From assembly GCF_019891395.1 (NCBI RefSeq), contig NZ_CP078144.1, forward strand, positions 186,001-250,000: a DNA stretch of 64,000 bases, in the 5' to 3' direction. Positions 8,788-17,626 of the stretch are shown here, one piece after another. The DNA is from Nitratireductor kimnyeongensis. Its GTDB lineage: Bacteria > Pseudomonadota > Alphaproteobacteria > Rhizobiales > Rhizobiaceae. Position 1 is the first letter of the stretch, and each line of letters begins with the position of its first letter. Under the pieces are notes generated by a model that searched no databases, was not told where the DNA came from, and saw only the letters and a program-made list of their open reading frames with translations. A program made the translations under genes and the position numbers.

Positions 8788-9228
8788 ATGCGCACCGCTG
8801 CAGATCGTATTCGTCACGCCATCAGCTTTGAGCTGATCGCGCTTTTGATTGTCACACCAGCCGCGTCATGGTTTTTCGGAAAGCCCATGTTCGAGATGGG
8901 AGTTGTCGTCGTGGTGAGCGCCACGGTCGCAACATTGTGGAATTATCTTTACAATCTGGGTTTCGATCACGCTTTGCGCCGGCTGACCGGAAGCGTCCGC
9001 AAGAGCATCATGATGCGCGTTGTTCACGCGGTTCTGTTTGAAGGCGGGCTGCTGGTCGTGCTGATGCCGTTTACGGCATTCCTGCTGGGCGTTTCGGCGC
9101 TTCAAGCCCTGTTTGTCAACGCGACTTTCGCCGTTTTCTATCTTGTGTATGCATTCGTGTTCAACTGGGCATATGATGTGATTTTTCCGATACCAGACGT
9201 CTCCGCCTCAGCGGAACATAGCGCCTGA
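8788..9228 (+). CDS. PACE-family multidrug/biocide efflux protein
   Basis: The 146-residue product has four hydrophobic helices arranged as two tandem bacterial-transmembrane-pair domains. It starts FELIALLIVTPAASWF and has the paired motif WNYLYNLGFDH in the first half and FNWAYD in the second. Glu15 in the first helix matches the essential Glu15 of AceI, the founding PACE transporter of chlorhexidine and short-chain diamines. ATG 8788 has GGGGAGCA upstream and gives the usual family length. It lies at the end of the importer gene string, convergent with the reductase that follows. Its link to sugar metabolism is not evident. Confidence 0.85.
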   Translation: MRTAADRIRHAISFELIALLIVTPAASWFFGKPMFEMGVVVVVSATVATLWNYLYNLGFDHALRRLTGSVRKSIMMRVVHAVLFEGGLLVVLMPFTAFLLGVSALQALFVNATFAVFYLVYAFVFNWAYDVIFPIPDVSASAEHSA

Positions 9229-9231
9229 TCG

Positions 9232-10155
9232 CTATGCCTTGGGCGGTGGGGCGCTGGTTTCTCCGGTGCCCAGCCGCTTGCCCGGATTGATGGCTTCGAG
9301 CCAGAGGAGATAGGCAGCGTGATCATGGCGCCCCATCTTCATTTCGTGAGCCAGCGTGTGGAATGCGTCGCGTGTTTTCTCGGTTAGCGGGAGCGAAAGC
9401 CCGGCACGTCGGGCCACTTCAAGAGCGTTTTCCAGATCCTTGAGCTGCAGTTCGAGCGGTCCGCCCGGCACGAAATTCCGCTCGACCATCCGTTCTCCAT
9501 GAAGCTCCAGGATGCGGGAAGTGGCAAAACCGCCCATCAATGCGTCGCGCAGTGCTGCGGGGTCGCAGCCGCCTTCCTGCGCCAGAAGCATCGCCTCCGA
9601 CACCGCGCCGATGGTGACGGCGACGATCACCTGATTGGCGAGCTTGGCGACCTGACCCGCGCCATGCACACCCACATGGGTGGCCCGGCCCATGGCGGAT
9701 AGAAGTGGTTCGGCTTCCGCAAAATCGGCGGCCTCACCGCCCGCCATGATTGCGAGCGATGCCTCGATCGCGCCTTTCTCGCCGCCCGACACCGGGGCGT
9801 CGAGATGCCGGTGCCCAGATTTCGCAAGTGCTGCGGCATGGTCGCGCGCGACTGCCGGTTGGATGGACGACATGTCGACGAAAAGCGCACCGTTCGGTGC
9901 GGCTTCCACAACGCCATTATCGCCGAAATAGATTTCGGTCACGATGGGCGAATTGTCGACCATTGTCACAATCGCATCGGCGCTGGCGACCGCCGAACGG
10001 GGATCGTCGGCGACAGTCGCGACATCGGAGAGTGCCTCCGCCTTGGCGCGGGTGCGATTCCATACCGTAAGATCGAAGCCCGCCCCGGCAATGTTTCGCG
10101 CCATCGGCGCACCCATGATGCCGGTGCCGATGACGGTGACGTTCCTGATGGTCAT
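9232..10155 (-). CDS. GarR/3-hydroxyisobutyrate dehydrogenase-like reductase
   Basis: This 307-residue beta-hydroxyacid dehydrogenase has the N-terminal cofactor motif GTGIMGAPMA, the substrate motif DAPVSGGEKGA and the catalytic-lysine segment GAGQVAKLANQVI. It most resembles 2-hydroxy-3-oxopropionate reductases, which interconvert tartronate semialdehyde and glycerate. The exact substrate cannot be fixed from sequence. It is last in a three-gene unit with the SDR and the FAH-family enzyme (21-base gap), consistent with handling a small aldehyde or hydroxyacid from sugar-acid cleavage. Confidence 0.87.
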   Translation of the reverse strand: MTIRNVTVIGTGIMGAPMARNIAGAGFDLTVWNRTRAKAEALSDVATVADDPRSAVASADAIVTMVDNSPIVTEIYFGDNGVVEAAPNGALFVDMSSIQPAVARDHAAALAKSGHRHLDAPVSGGEKGAIEASLAIMAGGEAADFAEAEPLLSAMGRATHVGVHGAGQVAKLANQVIVAVTIGAVSEAMLLAQEGGCDPAALRDALMGGFATSRILELHGERMVERNFVPGGPLELQLKDLENALEVARRAGLSLPLTEKTRDAFHTLAHEMKMGRHDHAAYLLWLEAINPGKRLGTGETSAPPPKA

Positions 10156-10175
10156 GGCGGGCTCCGTTTTCAGGT

Positions 10176-11018
10176 TCAGGCCTGAACGACAATCTGGCGC
10201 TGTTCGCCAAGTCCGGCGATAGAGAGCGTCATGACATCGCCTGCCTTGAGATATTGCGGCGGCTTCATACCCATGCCGACGCCGGGCGGGGTGCCGGTGG
10301 AGATCACGTCCCCGGGCATGAGCGTCATGAACTGCGAGAGATAGGACACGACGTGCGGCACGTTAAAGATCAGCGTGTTGGTGTTGCCAGTCTGGCGCCG
10401 TTCGCCATTCACATCGAGCCACATATCCAGATTGTGCGGGTCGGCCACTTCATCGCGCGTAACGAGCCAGGGGCCGAGCGGGCCGAACGTGTCGTGGCTC
10501 TTGCCTTTGGTCCACTGGCCCGAGCGTTTTGTCTGGAAGTCACGCTCGGAGACGTCGTTCATGATGGCGAAGCCCGCGACATGATCCATCGCGTCGGCCT
10601 CGCTGACATATTTGGTCTTTGAGCCGATGATGACGGCAAGCTCGACCTCCCAGTCGAGCGCCTTGGAGCCACGCGGCAGTTCCACATCGTCATTCGGGCC
10701 GCAAAGGGCATTCAGCGCCTTGGCGAAAACGATGGGCTCTTCCGGCGGTTCGGCACCTGTTTCGGCGGCGTGGTCAGAATAATTGAGGCCAATGCACACG
10801 ATCTTCTGAAGACCCGCGACGCACGGCCCAAGACGTTGATTTCCATCGACGGACGGGAGGGTCTGAGGATCGATCGCGCGCAGCTTGTCCAGCCCCGCCG
10901 GCGAAATGACATCGCCGGCGATATCAGCAACCACGCCGGAAAGGTCTCGCAAGGTGCCATCGGCGGCGAGCATGCCGGGTTTTTCATGACCCACCGGACC
11001 GTAACGCAACAATTTCAT
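10176..11018 (-). CDS. fumarylacetoacetate hydrolase family protein
   Basis: The 280-residue protein has the FAH-fold core: GLNYSDHAAETG, PIVFAKALNALCGP, DWEVELAVIIG with the metal-binding acidic residues, and the C-terminal GDVISTGTPPGVGMG. Members hydrolyse or decarboxylate diketo acids, including 2,4-diketo-3-deoxy sugar acids in non-phosphorylative pathways. It lies 25 bases after an SDR dehydrogenase and shares a regulon with an IlvD/Edd dehydratase. A role as diketo-deoxy-sugar-acid hydrolase yielding pyruvate plus a 2- or 3-carbon acid is therefore plausible. A strong GAGGGA precedes the ATG. The reaction is inferred from context. Confidence 0.87.
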   Translation of the reverse strand: MKLLRYGPVGHEKPGMLAADGTLRDLSGVVADIAGDVISPAGLDKLRAIDPQTLPSVDGNQRLGPCVAGLQKIVCIGLNYSDHAAETGAEPPEEPIVFAKALNALCGPNDDVELPRGSKALDWEVELAVIIGSKTKYVSEADAMDHVAGFAIMNDVSERDFQTKRSGQWTKGKSHDTFGPLGPWLVTRDEVADPHNLDMWLDVNGERRQTGNTNTLIFNVPHVVSYLSQFMTLMPGDVISTGTPPGVGMGMKPPQYLKAGDVMTLSIAGLGEQRQIVVQA

Positions 11019-11043
11019 GTTCTTTCCCTCTGTGTTTTAACAA

Positions 11044-11778
11044 CTAATAGACTGCGCGGCCGCCCGAGATGTCGAAGACTCCGCCTGTTGTGAACGAACA
11101 TTCTTCCGAAGCCAGCCAGGCGATCATCGCCGCGGCTTCAGCCGGTTCGAGGAAGCGCTCAAGCGGGATTTTGGAGAGCATGTAGTCGATATGCTCCTGG
11201 CTCATCTGGTCGAAAATCGGTGTGCGCGCCGCTGCTGGCGTGAGGCAATTCGCAATGACGCCTGTTTTGGCCAGTTCCTTGCCGAGCGATTTCGTCAATC
11301 CGATCAGGCCGGCCTTGGAAGCCGAGTAGTGGGAAGCGTTGGGGTTTCCTTCTTTCCCGGCTATGGAAGCGATGTTGACGATGCGGCCATAGCCGCGCTC
11401 GATCATCCCTGGCACCAGTGCGCGGCAGGTGAGATAGGGGGCGACGAGGTTGACTTCGACGGTGCGGCGCCACACATCCGGCGCCAGTTCCCAGGTCTTG
11501 CCATTGCCTCCCGTGATGCCGGCATTGTTGACGAGAATGTCGATTGCGCCGGCCTCCCGCGCGGCGTCGTTGACTGCGCCCTCGTCCGTCAGTTCCACAA
11601 CACGCCCGTTTGCTTTCGCTCCGAGCTTTTCTGACGCCTTTTCGAGAGACTGGGCGTTGATGTCCCACAGAACCACTTCTGCGCCGCTTGCGACGAAACG
11701 CTCTGCGGTGGCCAGCCCGATGCCTTGAGCTCCGCCGGTGATAATGGCCCGCCGCCCGGTCAGGTCAATTCGATTCAT
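11044..11778 (-). CDS. short-chain dehydrogenase/reductase
   Basis: The 244-residue classical SDR has the cofactor motif TGGAQGIG (14-21), NNAG near 84-87, and the catalytic Ser138, Tyr151 and Lys155 (YSASK). It belongs to the FabG-like branch that includes 2-keto-3-deoxy-sugar-acid 4-dehydrogenases. ATG 11778 is used because GGGAGGGGG lies just upstream; an upstream in-frame start adds eight residues not expected in the family. It is first in the unit with the FAH-family and GarR-like genes, behind a perfect operator palindrome. Oxidation of a 2-keto-3-deoxy acid is inferred. Confidence 0.9.
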   Translation of the reverse strand: MNRIDLTGRRAIITGGAQGIGLATAERFVASGAEVVLWDINAQSLEKASEKLGAKANGRVVELTDEGAVNDAAREAGAIDILVNNAGITGGNGKTWELAPDVWRRTVEVNLVAPYLTCRALVPGMIERGYGRIVNIASIAGKEGNPNASHYSASKAGLIGLTKSLGKELAKTGVIANCLTPAAARTPIFDQMSQEHIDYMLSKIPLERFLEPAEAAAMIAWLASEECSFTTGGVFDISGGRAVY

Positions 11779-11836
11779 TGCAGCCCCCTCCCTGTTCTCC
11801 ACCTTGCGCTTTCATCGCACAGTCATGGCAAAATCA

Positions 11837-11850
11837 CAATGTATACATTG
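11837..11850. promoter_or_regulatory. candidate GntR/FCD operator, site 2 (perfect palindrome)
   Basis: CAATGTATACATTG is a perfect 14-bp palindrome lying between the stop of the GntR gene and the start of the SDR gene. FCD-type GntR regulators typically bind short A/T-centred palindromes of this size. It is positioned to control the SDR-FAH-GarR unit. The same core occurs at 3281-3292 and 15715-15724. Confidence 0.6.
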
Positions 11851-11899
11851 CTGAGTGACCCATGGTGACCCTGTTGTTGCGTCGGAGCGCCTGGTTGTT

Positions 11900-12685
11900 T
11901 CATTCGCTCGTCGGGAATGTTGTTTTCTGACGCAAGAGAGAGATGAGCTGTTCGTCCGCACGGTTTCGGTGTTGCTGATGGAGGCGGGTGGCCTCCTCCT
12001 CGTTGCCGTCGGCGATGGCGGTGAGGATGGCGCGGTGCTCGCGATCCGAAATGATCGGCAGGGGACGCAGCTTTATGATTGCGCGGCGCGCGTGATATTG
12101 CAGGTCCCAGAGCTGTCGCAGCATGGCCTGCAGGCGCGGATTTCCGCACAGGCCGACGAGTTCTGAATGAAATTCGTCATCGAGCTCGGACCATGCTTCG
12201 ATGTCTCCGCGTTTCGAGGCGCGTTCCATCTGGGTCAGGATGTCGTCCAGACGCTCATGGTCAGCCGTCGTGATGCCGCGCCGGGCCGTAAGCTGAGCTG
12301 CCTTGACCTCCAGTGTCGAAAAAACCTGATAGATCTGTTCGATCTCGTCGACGGACAGCGCCTTGACGGTGATGCCGTGGCGCGGCCGCACATCCACAAG
12401 CCCATCTTCCTCCAGTCGGATGAGCGCCTCCCGCACGGGTGTGCGGCTGAGTGACAGAAGGCTTGCGACTTCCGTTTCGAGAAGCGTCGTTCCCGGTGGC
12501 AGCCGGCCTTCCAGAATGCGGAACTTGAGCTCGTGATAGGCACGGTCACGCGCGGGCATTTTGGCAATGCCCTGCAGGCTGGGCCGCGGGCGTGAAACTG
12601 CCTGCGCCTCAACGCTTCTGCTACCCGTTTTTCGCCTTCCGGCGCCCACCTTTCTGCGCTCGCTCGTGCTCAGCGCCCCCTCCAT
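11900..12685 (-). CDS. GntR-family regulator, FCD (FadR) subfamily
   Basis: The 261-residue product has a basic N-terminal tail and then a winged helix-turn-helix (LKFRILEGRLPPGTTLLE, SLSRTPVREALIRLEEDGLV). The C-terminal all-helical FCD domain has the expected metal-binding pattern: Asp and His in ELDDEFHSELVGL and His in SDREHRAIL. FCD regulators usually sense small carboxylic or sugar acids, which fits the surrounding enzymes. The start at 12685 (MEGALSTSERRK) was preferred because longer in-frame starts add non-family sequence. It follows denD in the same direction and probably controls this locus through the shared palindromes. Confidence 0.88.
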   Translation of the reverse strand: MEGALSTSERRKVGAGRRKTGSRSVEAQAVSRPRPSLQGIAKMPARDRAYHELKFRILEGRLPPGTTLLETEVASLLSLSRTPVREALIRLEEDGLVDVRPRHGITVKALSVDEIEQIYQVFSTLEVKAAQLTARRGITTADHERLDDILTQMERASKRGDIEAWSELDDEFHSELVGLCGNPRLQAMLRQLWDLQYHARRAIIKLRPLPIISDREHRAILTAIADGNEEEATRLHQQHRNRADEQLISLLRQKTTFPTSE

Positions 12686-12814
12686 TCTTGTCTGGTGCAC
12701 TTTAACACCATCGATGATGGTTGGCAGATATCCATTGTCATGTCCAAGTACCTGGCGCTTGTCATGCGGGTTCTTCACAGGGAAGGGCGGATGCCCGCCT
12801 GCCGGCATTGTATC

Positions 12815-13810
12815 TCAACGGAGGGTCTTGCGTTTCTCCTCGTCGGCGATGTGGGCGCGGATAATCGCTTCAAAATCACTGTCCGCTGTGAAACCTGCCT
12901 GCTCTGCACGCTCGGTCCTGAAATCGCGCGGCCAGCCGTCAACGATGGCCGCGATCTGCGGATCGTGTTCGCGCTTGATGTGGGCAACGACTTGGTCGCC
13001 CGCAACGCTCCGCAGGGCTTCGATCATTTCCGCGATGGTCACCGAAAGGCCGGGCATGGTGAGTGAGCGCCGCGCGCCAAGCTGCGCCAGGTCCATCGTG
13101 CCTGCATGCAGCAGAAAGCCAACCGCGGCATTCGGGCTCGCCACCCAGTGGCGGACATCGTCCGACACAGGCAGGACGGCGTCCTGCCCGGCGAGCGGCT
13201 CGCGGATGATGCCTGAAAAGAAGCCTGATGCGGCCTTGTTCGGTTTGCCCGGCCGCACGACAATGGTGGGCAGGCGAATGCCAATCCCGTCAACGAAGCC
13301 CTTACGGGTATAGTCGGCTAATAGAAGCTCGCCGATCGCCTTTTGGGTACCATAGCTGGTGAGCGGGGCGCGGAAGAACTCGTCGTCGATCTTTTCGGGA
13401 AACGGTGCACCGAAGACCGCGATGGATGATGTGAAAACGAGGCGTGGCCGATAGGCGTCGTTGCGATTCTCGCCGACAAGCCGGATGGCTTCGAGAAGAT
13501 GGCGCGAGCCATTCATGTTGATCCGATAGCCCTTCTCGAACGCGAGTTCGGCTTCTCCGGAGACGATGGCGGCCAGATGAAAGATAATATCGGGTTTTTG
13601 CGCGATCAGTCGCTCGACGGTTTTTTCATCAGCGACATCGCCGGCCTCTGTCTCGATCTGAATGCCGTTGGCTGGAGTGAGTGAGGCCTCGACCACGTCG
13701 AAGGCGTGGATCGTTTTGATGGCTTCGCTGCCGAGTTTTCCGTCGGTGAGCAGCCTGTCGGCAAGCCGACGACCGACCATACCGGCGGCTCCGATAATCA
13801 GGATGCGCAT
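12815..13810 (-). CDS. denD: NAD-dependent epimerase/dehydratase-fold D-erythronate dehydrogenase
   Basis: The 331-residue extended-SDR protein has GAAGMVG (7-13), the Ser128-Ser129 pair, and catalytic Tyr153 and Lys157 (YGTQK). The segment GKPNKAASGFFSGIIREP and the overall length match DenD, which oxidises D-erythronate to the 2-oxo acid. GGGAGGAG stands just before the ATG. It follows the dehydratase by 36 bases and precedes the regulator. No erythronate kinase or aldolase gene is present here, so it may act on another sugar acid or lactone. The subfamily call is good; the substrate in this organism is uncertain. Confidence 0.8.
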   Translation of the reverse strand: MRILIIGAAGMVGRRLADRLLTDGKLGSEAIKTIHAFDVVEASLTPANGIQIETEAGDVADEKTVERLIAQKPDIIFHLAAIVSGEAELAFEKGYRINMNGSRHLLEAIRLVGENRNDAYRPRLVFTSSIAVFGAPFPEKIDDEFFRAPLTSYGTQKAIGELLLADYTRKGFVDGIGIRLPTIVVRPGKPNKAASGFFSGIIREPLAGQDAVLPVSDDVRHWVASPNAAVGFLLHAGTMDLAQLGARRSLTMPGLSVTIAEMIEALRSVAGDQVVAHIKREHDPQIAAIVDGWPRDFRTERAEQAGFTADSDFEAIIRAHIADEEKRKTLR

Positions 13811-13846
13811 GCGGTTCTCCTCCCTGTGGTGTTTTCCGCATTGTCT

Positions 13847-15664
13847 TCAGTGATTGTCGCGCGGGACGCGTGGCATGGTTCCATCCTTTCCGCCCTGGGC
13901 GAGCCGCTGGTAGTTGACGGCGGGTTCCAGGACCATGCCTGCCTCTAGCTGTGCGACCATCCCGCGTTGAATTTCCTGCCAGGGTGTCTGGTGCGCGGGA
14001 TAGGCGTATCCGCCTGCTTTCTCCAGCTCGGAGCGGCGCTGGTTTATCTCCTCCTCGGAAACCAGGATGTTGGCGGTGCAATTCCTGAGATCGATGCGCA
14101 CGCGGTCGCCGGTTCTGAGGATTGCGAGCCCGCCATTGGCAGCGGCTTCCGGTGAGGCATTGAGGATCGACGGCGAGCCCGACGTTCCCGACTGGCGACC
14201 GTCGCCGATGCAGGGCAGGGAGGTGACTCCCCGCTTGATGAGGTAATCGGGCGCGCGCATGTTCACAACTTCCGCCGCACCCGGATAGCCGATGGGGCCG
14301 GCTCCGCGCATGAAGAGAATGCTCTCTTCATCGATGGCGAGCGCCGGATCGTCGATCCGTGCGTGGTAGTCTTCAGGGCCGTCGAACACGATGGCGCGGC
14401 CCTCGAAGGCCATGGGGTCTTCGGGATTCGAGAGATAGCGAGCACGGAACTCTTCCGAAATGACAGAGAGCTTCATGATGGCGGAATCGAACAGATTGCC
14501 CTTCAGCACACGGAAGCCCGCATTCTCCTTGAGCGGTTTTCCAAAGGGTCGGATCACCTTCTCATCGGCGATCGCGGCATCTCGGCAGTTTTCACCGATG
14601 CTCCTGCCGTTCACCGTCAACACACCCTCGTTGATAAGTCCGGCAGACATGAGCTGATTGACCACCGCCGGCACACCGCCGGCATGATAATAATCCTCAC
14701 CCAGATACTCGCCTGCGGGCTGCAGGTTCACGAGAAGAGGAATGCTTTCTCCGTAGGTCTGCCAGTCGTCGATCGAAAGCTCGACGCCCAGATGCCGCGC
14801 AATGGCTGTGAGATGGATGGGGGCGTTTGTGGAGCCGCCAATGGCCGAGTTGACGCGGATCGCATTAATGAAGGCGTCGCGGGTCATCACGTCGCTGGGT
14901 TTGATGTCTTCATGCACCATGTCGACGATACGCAGGCCGGTGCGCCAGGCCATTTCCTGCCGATCGCGATAGGGCGCGGGGATCGCGGCGGAACCGGGCA
15001 ACTGCATGCCAAGCGCCTCGGCGAGCGAGTTCATGGTGGTGGCTGTACCCATCGTGTTGCAATAGCCGGTGGAAGGGGCGGAGGAGGCCACGAGCCTCAC
15101 GAACCCTTCATAGTCGATCTCGCCGGCAGCCATCATCTCGCGTGCTTTCCAGACTACGGTGCCCGAGCCCGTGCGCTCGCCTCGGAACCAGCCATTGAGC
15201 ATGGGCCCGACCGACAGCGCGATGGCCGGAATGTTGACAGTCGCAGCCGCCATGAGTAGCGCCGGTGTGGTCTTGTCGCAGCCAATCGTGAGCACAACGC
15301 CGTCGAGCGGATAGCCGTAGAGAATTTCGACAAGGCTGAGATAGGCAAGGTTACGGTCGAGCGAGGCAGTGGGGCGTTTGCCCGTTTCCTGGATGGGATG
15401 CACCGGAAACTCGATGGCAATGCCACCGGCTTCGCGGATGCCTTCGCGCAGGCGTTTGGCCAGCTCCAGATGATGCCGGTTGCAGGGCGAAAGATCCGAA
15501 CCCGTCTGGGCAATCCCGATAATGGGTTTGCCTGATTGGAGCTCTTCCTGCGAGAGCCCGAAATTCAGGTAGCGTTCCAGATAAAGCGCTGTCATATCCG
15601 GATTGCCCGCATTGTCGAACCACGCGCGCGAGCGCAGTGCGGGGGCTTTTGGTTTCTCGGTCAT
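13847..15664 (-). CDS. IlvD/Edd-family sugar-acid dehydratase
   Basis: The 605-residue protein belongs to the iron-sulfur dihydroxyacid/6-phosphogluconate dehydratase family. It is closest in style to arabinonate/xylonate dehydratases. Cys61 (SPCNRH), Cys129 (IGCDKTTP) and Cys202 (TGYCNT) are the candidate cluster ligands. [14 protein letters not shown] is the signature around the middle, and [14 protein letters not shown] marks the C-terminal domain. The enzyme removes water from a sugar acid to give a 2-keto-3-deoxy acid. GGAG precedes the start. It heads the unit with denD and the GntR gene, behind an operator-like site. The specific sugar acid is not determinable. Confidence 0.9.
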   Translation of the reverse strand: MTEKPKAPALRSRAWFDNAGNPDMTALYLERYLNFGLSQEELQSGKPIIGIAQTGSDLSPCNRHHLELAKRLREGIREAGGIAIEFPVHPIQETGKRPTASLDRNLAYLSLVEILYGYPLDGVVLTIGCDKTTPALLMAAATVNIPAIALSVGPMLNGWFRGERTGSGTVVWKAREMMAAGEIDYEGFVRLVASSAPSTGYCNTMGTATTMNSLAEALGMQLPGSAAIPAPYRDRQEMAWRTGLRIVDMVHEDIKPSDVMTRDAFINAIRVNSAIGGSTNAPIHLTAIARHLGVELSIDDWQTYGESIPLLVNLQPAGEYLGEDYYHAGGVPAVVNQLMSAGLINEGVLTVNGRSIGENCRDAAIADEKVIRPFGKPLKENAGFRVLKGNLFDSAIMKLSVISEEFRARYLSNPEDPMAFEGRAIVFDGPEDYHARIDDPALAIDEESILFMRGAGPIGYPGAAEVVNMRAPDYLIKRGVTSLPCIGDGRQSGTSGSPSILNASPEAAANGGLAILRTGDRVRIDLRNCTANILVSEEEINQRRSELEKAGGYAYPAHQTPWQEIQRGMVAQLEAGMVLEPAVNYQRLAQGGKDGTMPRVPRDNH

Positions 15665-16013
15665 GTCGTCTCCGGATACTTAAAGAACAATCACATTTTA
15701 GCTTTTGACGTCATAATGTATACACAAAATGTTTTCCAGCTTCCATTTTTGTTTCGCCAGCGGGGTGGTTTCCGCGTCAATAATTTGGCAAAAATCCATG
15801 GAAAACATCATTTTCGAACGCTGTTTCCCTCCCCAGGTTTCGCGCCCCGGTAGCAGTGGTAGATGCTGTATCATTTATGGATACGTCGTGCGGCTTTAGA
15901 AGCGAGCTGGTTTCGATGAGGGTCCAGGCCGGCCACTGCCCAATGAAACCCGAAATCCATCAATGGAACGCGGTTGCGGACCGGCGTTCAGTTCCTATTG
16001 ATTAGACAGATGC
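15665..16013. other. intergenic region with dehydratase promoter
   Basis: These 349 bases hold the candidate operator at 15715-15724 and the A/T-rich leader of the dehydratase gene. Nothing else recognisable was seen: no open frame with codon character, no strong hairpin with a T-run. The right part lies beyond the 3' end of the GGDEF/EAL gene. Confidence 0.4.
15715..15724. promoter_or_regulatory. candidate GntR/FCD operator, site 3
   Basis: AATGTATACA matches ten of the twelve core positions of the palindrome at 11838-11849. It lies about 50 bases upstream of the dehydratase start. Read on the minus strand it includes TACATTAT, which could be the -10 element, so a bound regulator would cover the promoter. 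Confidence 0.5.
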
Positions 16014-17621
16014 TCAGGGATGCTGCCTTGGCGAGCGGCTTCCTGCAATGCGGGTGGGAGTGTGGGTGCGGGCCGCTTCCGGTTGGCGCGCCGGCGGAAG
16101 TGCTTCGTCTTCGAGCACGAACTCTTCAAGCGCGAAGGGCTTGCTGAAGTAATAGCCCTGCCCGATCCTGATCGCGGTATTCTGCCTCAGATAGTCCACC
16201 TCTTCGCGGGTTTCGACGCCCTCGATGACGAGAGCCATGCCGAGCGCGCGTCCGAGCGATTCGATGGCCTTGAGTACACTTTGGCTGCGTGGTCTCTGAT
16301 GGACGTTCTGCACGAACGACCGATCGATCTTCAACTCGTCTGCTGTCACGGCAGCCAGCGCGGAGAGGGATGAATATCCAACGCCGAAATCATCAATCGA
16401 GACCTTCACACCCGCCTCTCGTACCATGGGCATGATGTTTTTGCTCAGAAGGTCACCATTCAGAAACGCCTCTTCGGTGATCTCGAGGATGAAGCGCTGC
16501 GGCCGGTGATAGGACGTGAGTTGCCTGAGTAACTTGCTCATGAACTCGGGATTGGTCGACTGATGCGCCGTGATGTTAAGACTGATTGATGTGCCGGGAG
16601 AGAAAACGGAATCAATCTGCGGAAGCGATGACATCACCTCATCAACAACATGCTCGGCGACGGCATCGATGATTCCGGCGTCGGTGGCGAGATTGACGAA
16701 ATCGCCCAACACGCGCAGCTGACCGTCGTCATCTCTCCAGCGCAGCAATGTCTCGACGCTGACAACGCCATTGGTATGGATGTCGACTTTCGGTTGGTAG
16801 GCACAGCAAAGTTTGCGGTCTCTCAATGCGGTGCGCAGGCGCTGTTCAACTGACATGTCGCCATGGACGTTGCCCACTGCCTTCTCGGGCTTGTAACCAA
16901 CCCTTCCCTTTGATTCGGATTTGGCGCCGCGCAACGCTTGATCCGCCGCGACCAGTAATTCTTCAAAATTGCTCCCGTCCTTGGCAAACATGCTGATGCC
17001 GATGGAAGCAGAAGAAAAGGTTTCGACCCCTTTGACCTGGAAAGGCTCCTTGGACCGATTGAGGATCGTGTTCGCGTATTCCGTCAGGTCGAAATCTGAG
17101 AGGTCGGTCACAAACACACAGAACATGCCGTTTGCGAGATAACCAAGAATATCGGAACGTCGAACACAGGCAGCGAGGCGTTCGGCAAATGCAGCGATGA
17201 GCCCATCGGCAAAAGCTGCACCATAATAATCGTTGGTTCGGCCGAGACCATCGAGGTCAATCAACATGAGGGCAGACTCGGCATCGGACTGGCCCTGAAG
17301 CTCCGCACCGATTGTGCGTGCCAGAAGCGTTTTGTTTGGAAGACCGGTCAATTCGTCAAAAAAGGCCAGCCTGAAAATCTCTTCATCGACTGGAGGCTTC
17401 GGTTCCAGCTCTAGCCAAAAGCTGCAGGTAAAGGTCCGGCCCCCTGTTTCTGACACAAAGCGTAGCTCGCGCATGCTTTGCGTATCGAGCGAGGGGGAGC
17501 ACAGATTGCCCTGCTGATTGCTGTAAACGCGTTGGCCGTTTGGGTCGGCAATGGTCAGGCCGAAGGGAGCCTGTTCGAGTATCGCCTCGAGATCGACGCC
17601 TGCCGGGCGGCCCGAATTCAT
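16014..17621 (-). CDS. degenerate GGDEF / EAL cyclic-di-GMP protein
   Basis: The 535-residue protein has a short PAS-like start (residues 10-75), a GGDEF-type domain (85-240) and an EAL domain (260-505). The GGDEF signature is replaced by ANGMF at 163-167, so cyclase activity is unlikely. The EAL site is nearly complete: Glu290 (ETL in place of EAL), Asn349, Glu380, Asp410-Asp411, Lys431, Glu467, Glu470 and Gln488. It is therefore probably a c-di-GMP phosphodiesterase, perhaps with GTP binding in the dead GGDEF domain. No membrane helix is evident. It starts 5 bases after the HerA-type gene stop, so the two are likely co-transcribed. Confidence 0.88.
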   Translation of the reverse strand: MNSGRPAGVDLEAILEQAPFGLTIADPNGQRVYSNQQGNLCSPSLDTQSMRELRFVSETGGRTFTCSFWLELEPKPPVDEEIFRLAFFDELTGLPNKTLLARTIGAELQGQSDAESALMLIDLDGLGRTNDYYGAAFADGLIAAFAERLAACVRRSDILGYLANGMFCVFVTDLSDFDLTEYANTILNRSKEPFQVKGVETFSSASIGISMFAKDGSNFEELLVAADQALRGAKSESKGRVGYKPEKAVGNVHGDMSVEQRLRTALRDRKLCCAYQPKVDIHTNGVVSVETLLRWRDDDGQLRVLGDFVNLATDAGIIDAVAEHVVDEVMSSLPQIDSVFSPGTSISLNITAHQSTNPEFMSKLLRQLTSYHRPQRFILEITEEAFLNGDLLSKNIMPMVREAGVKVSIDDFGVGYSSLSALAAVTADELKIDRSFVQNVHQRPRSQSVLKAIESLGRALGMALVIEGVETREEVDYLRQNTAIRIGQGYYFSKPFALEEFVLEDEALPPARQPEAARTHTPTRIAGSRSPRQHP

Positions 17622-17626
17622 TGTGA

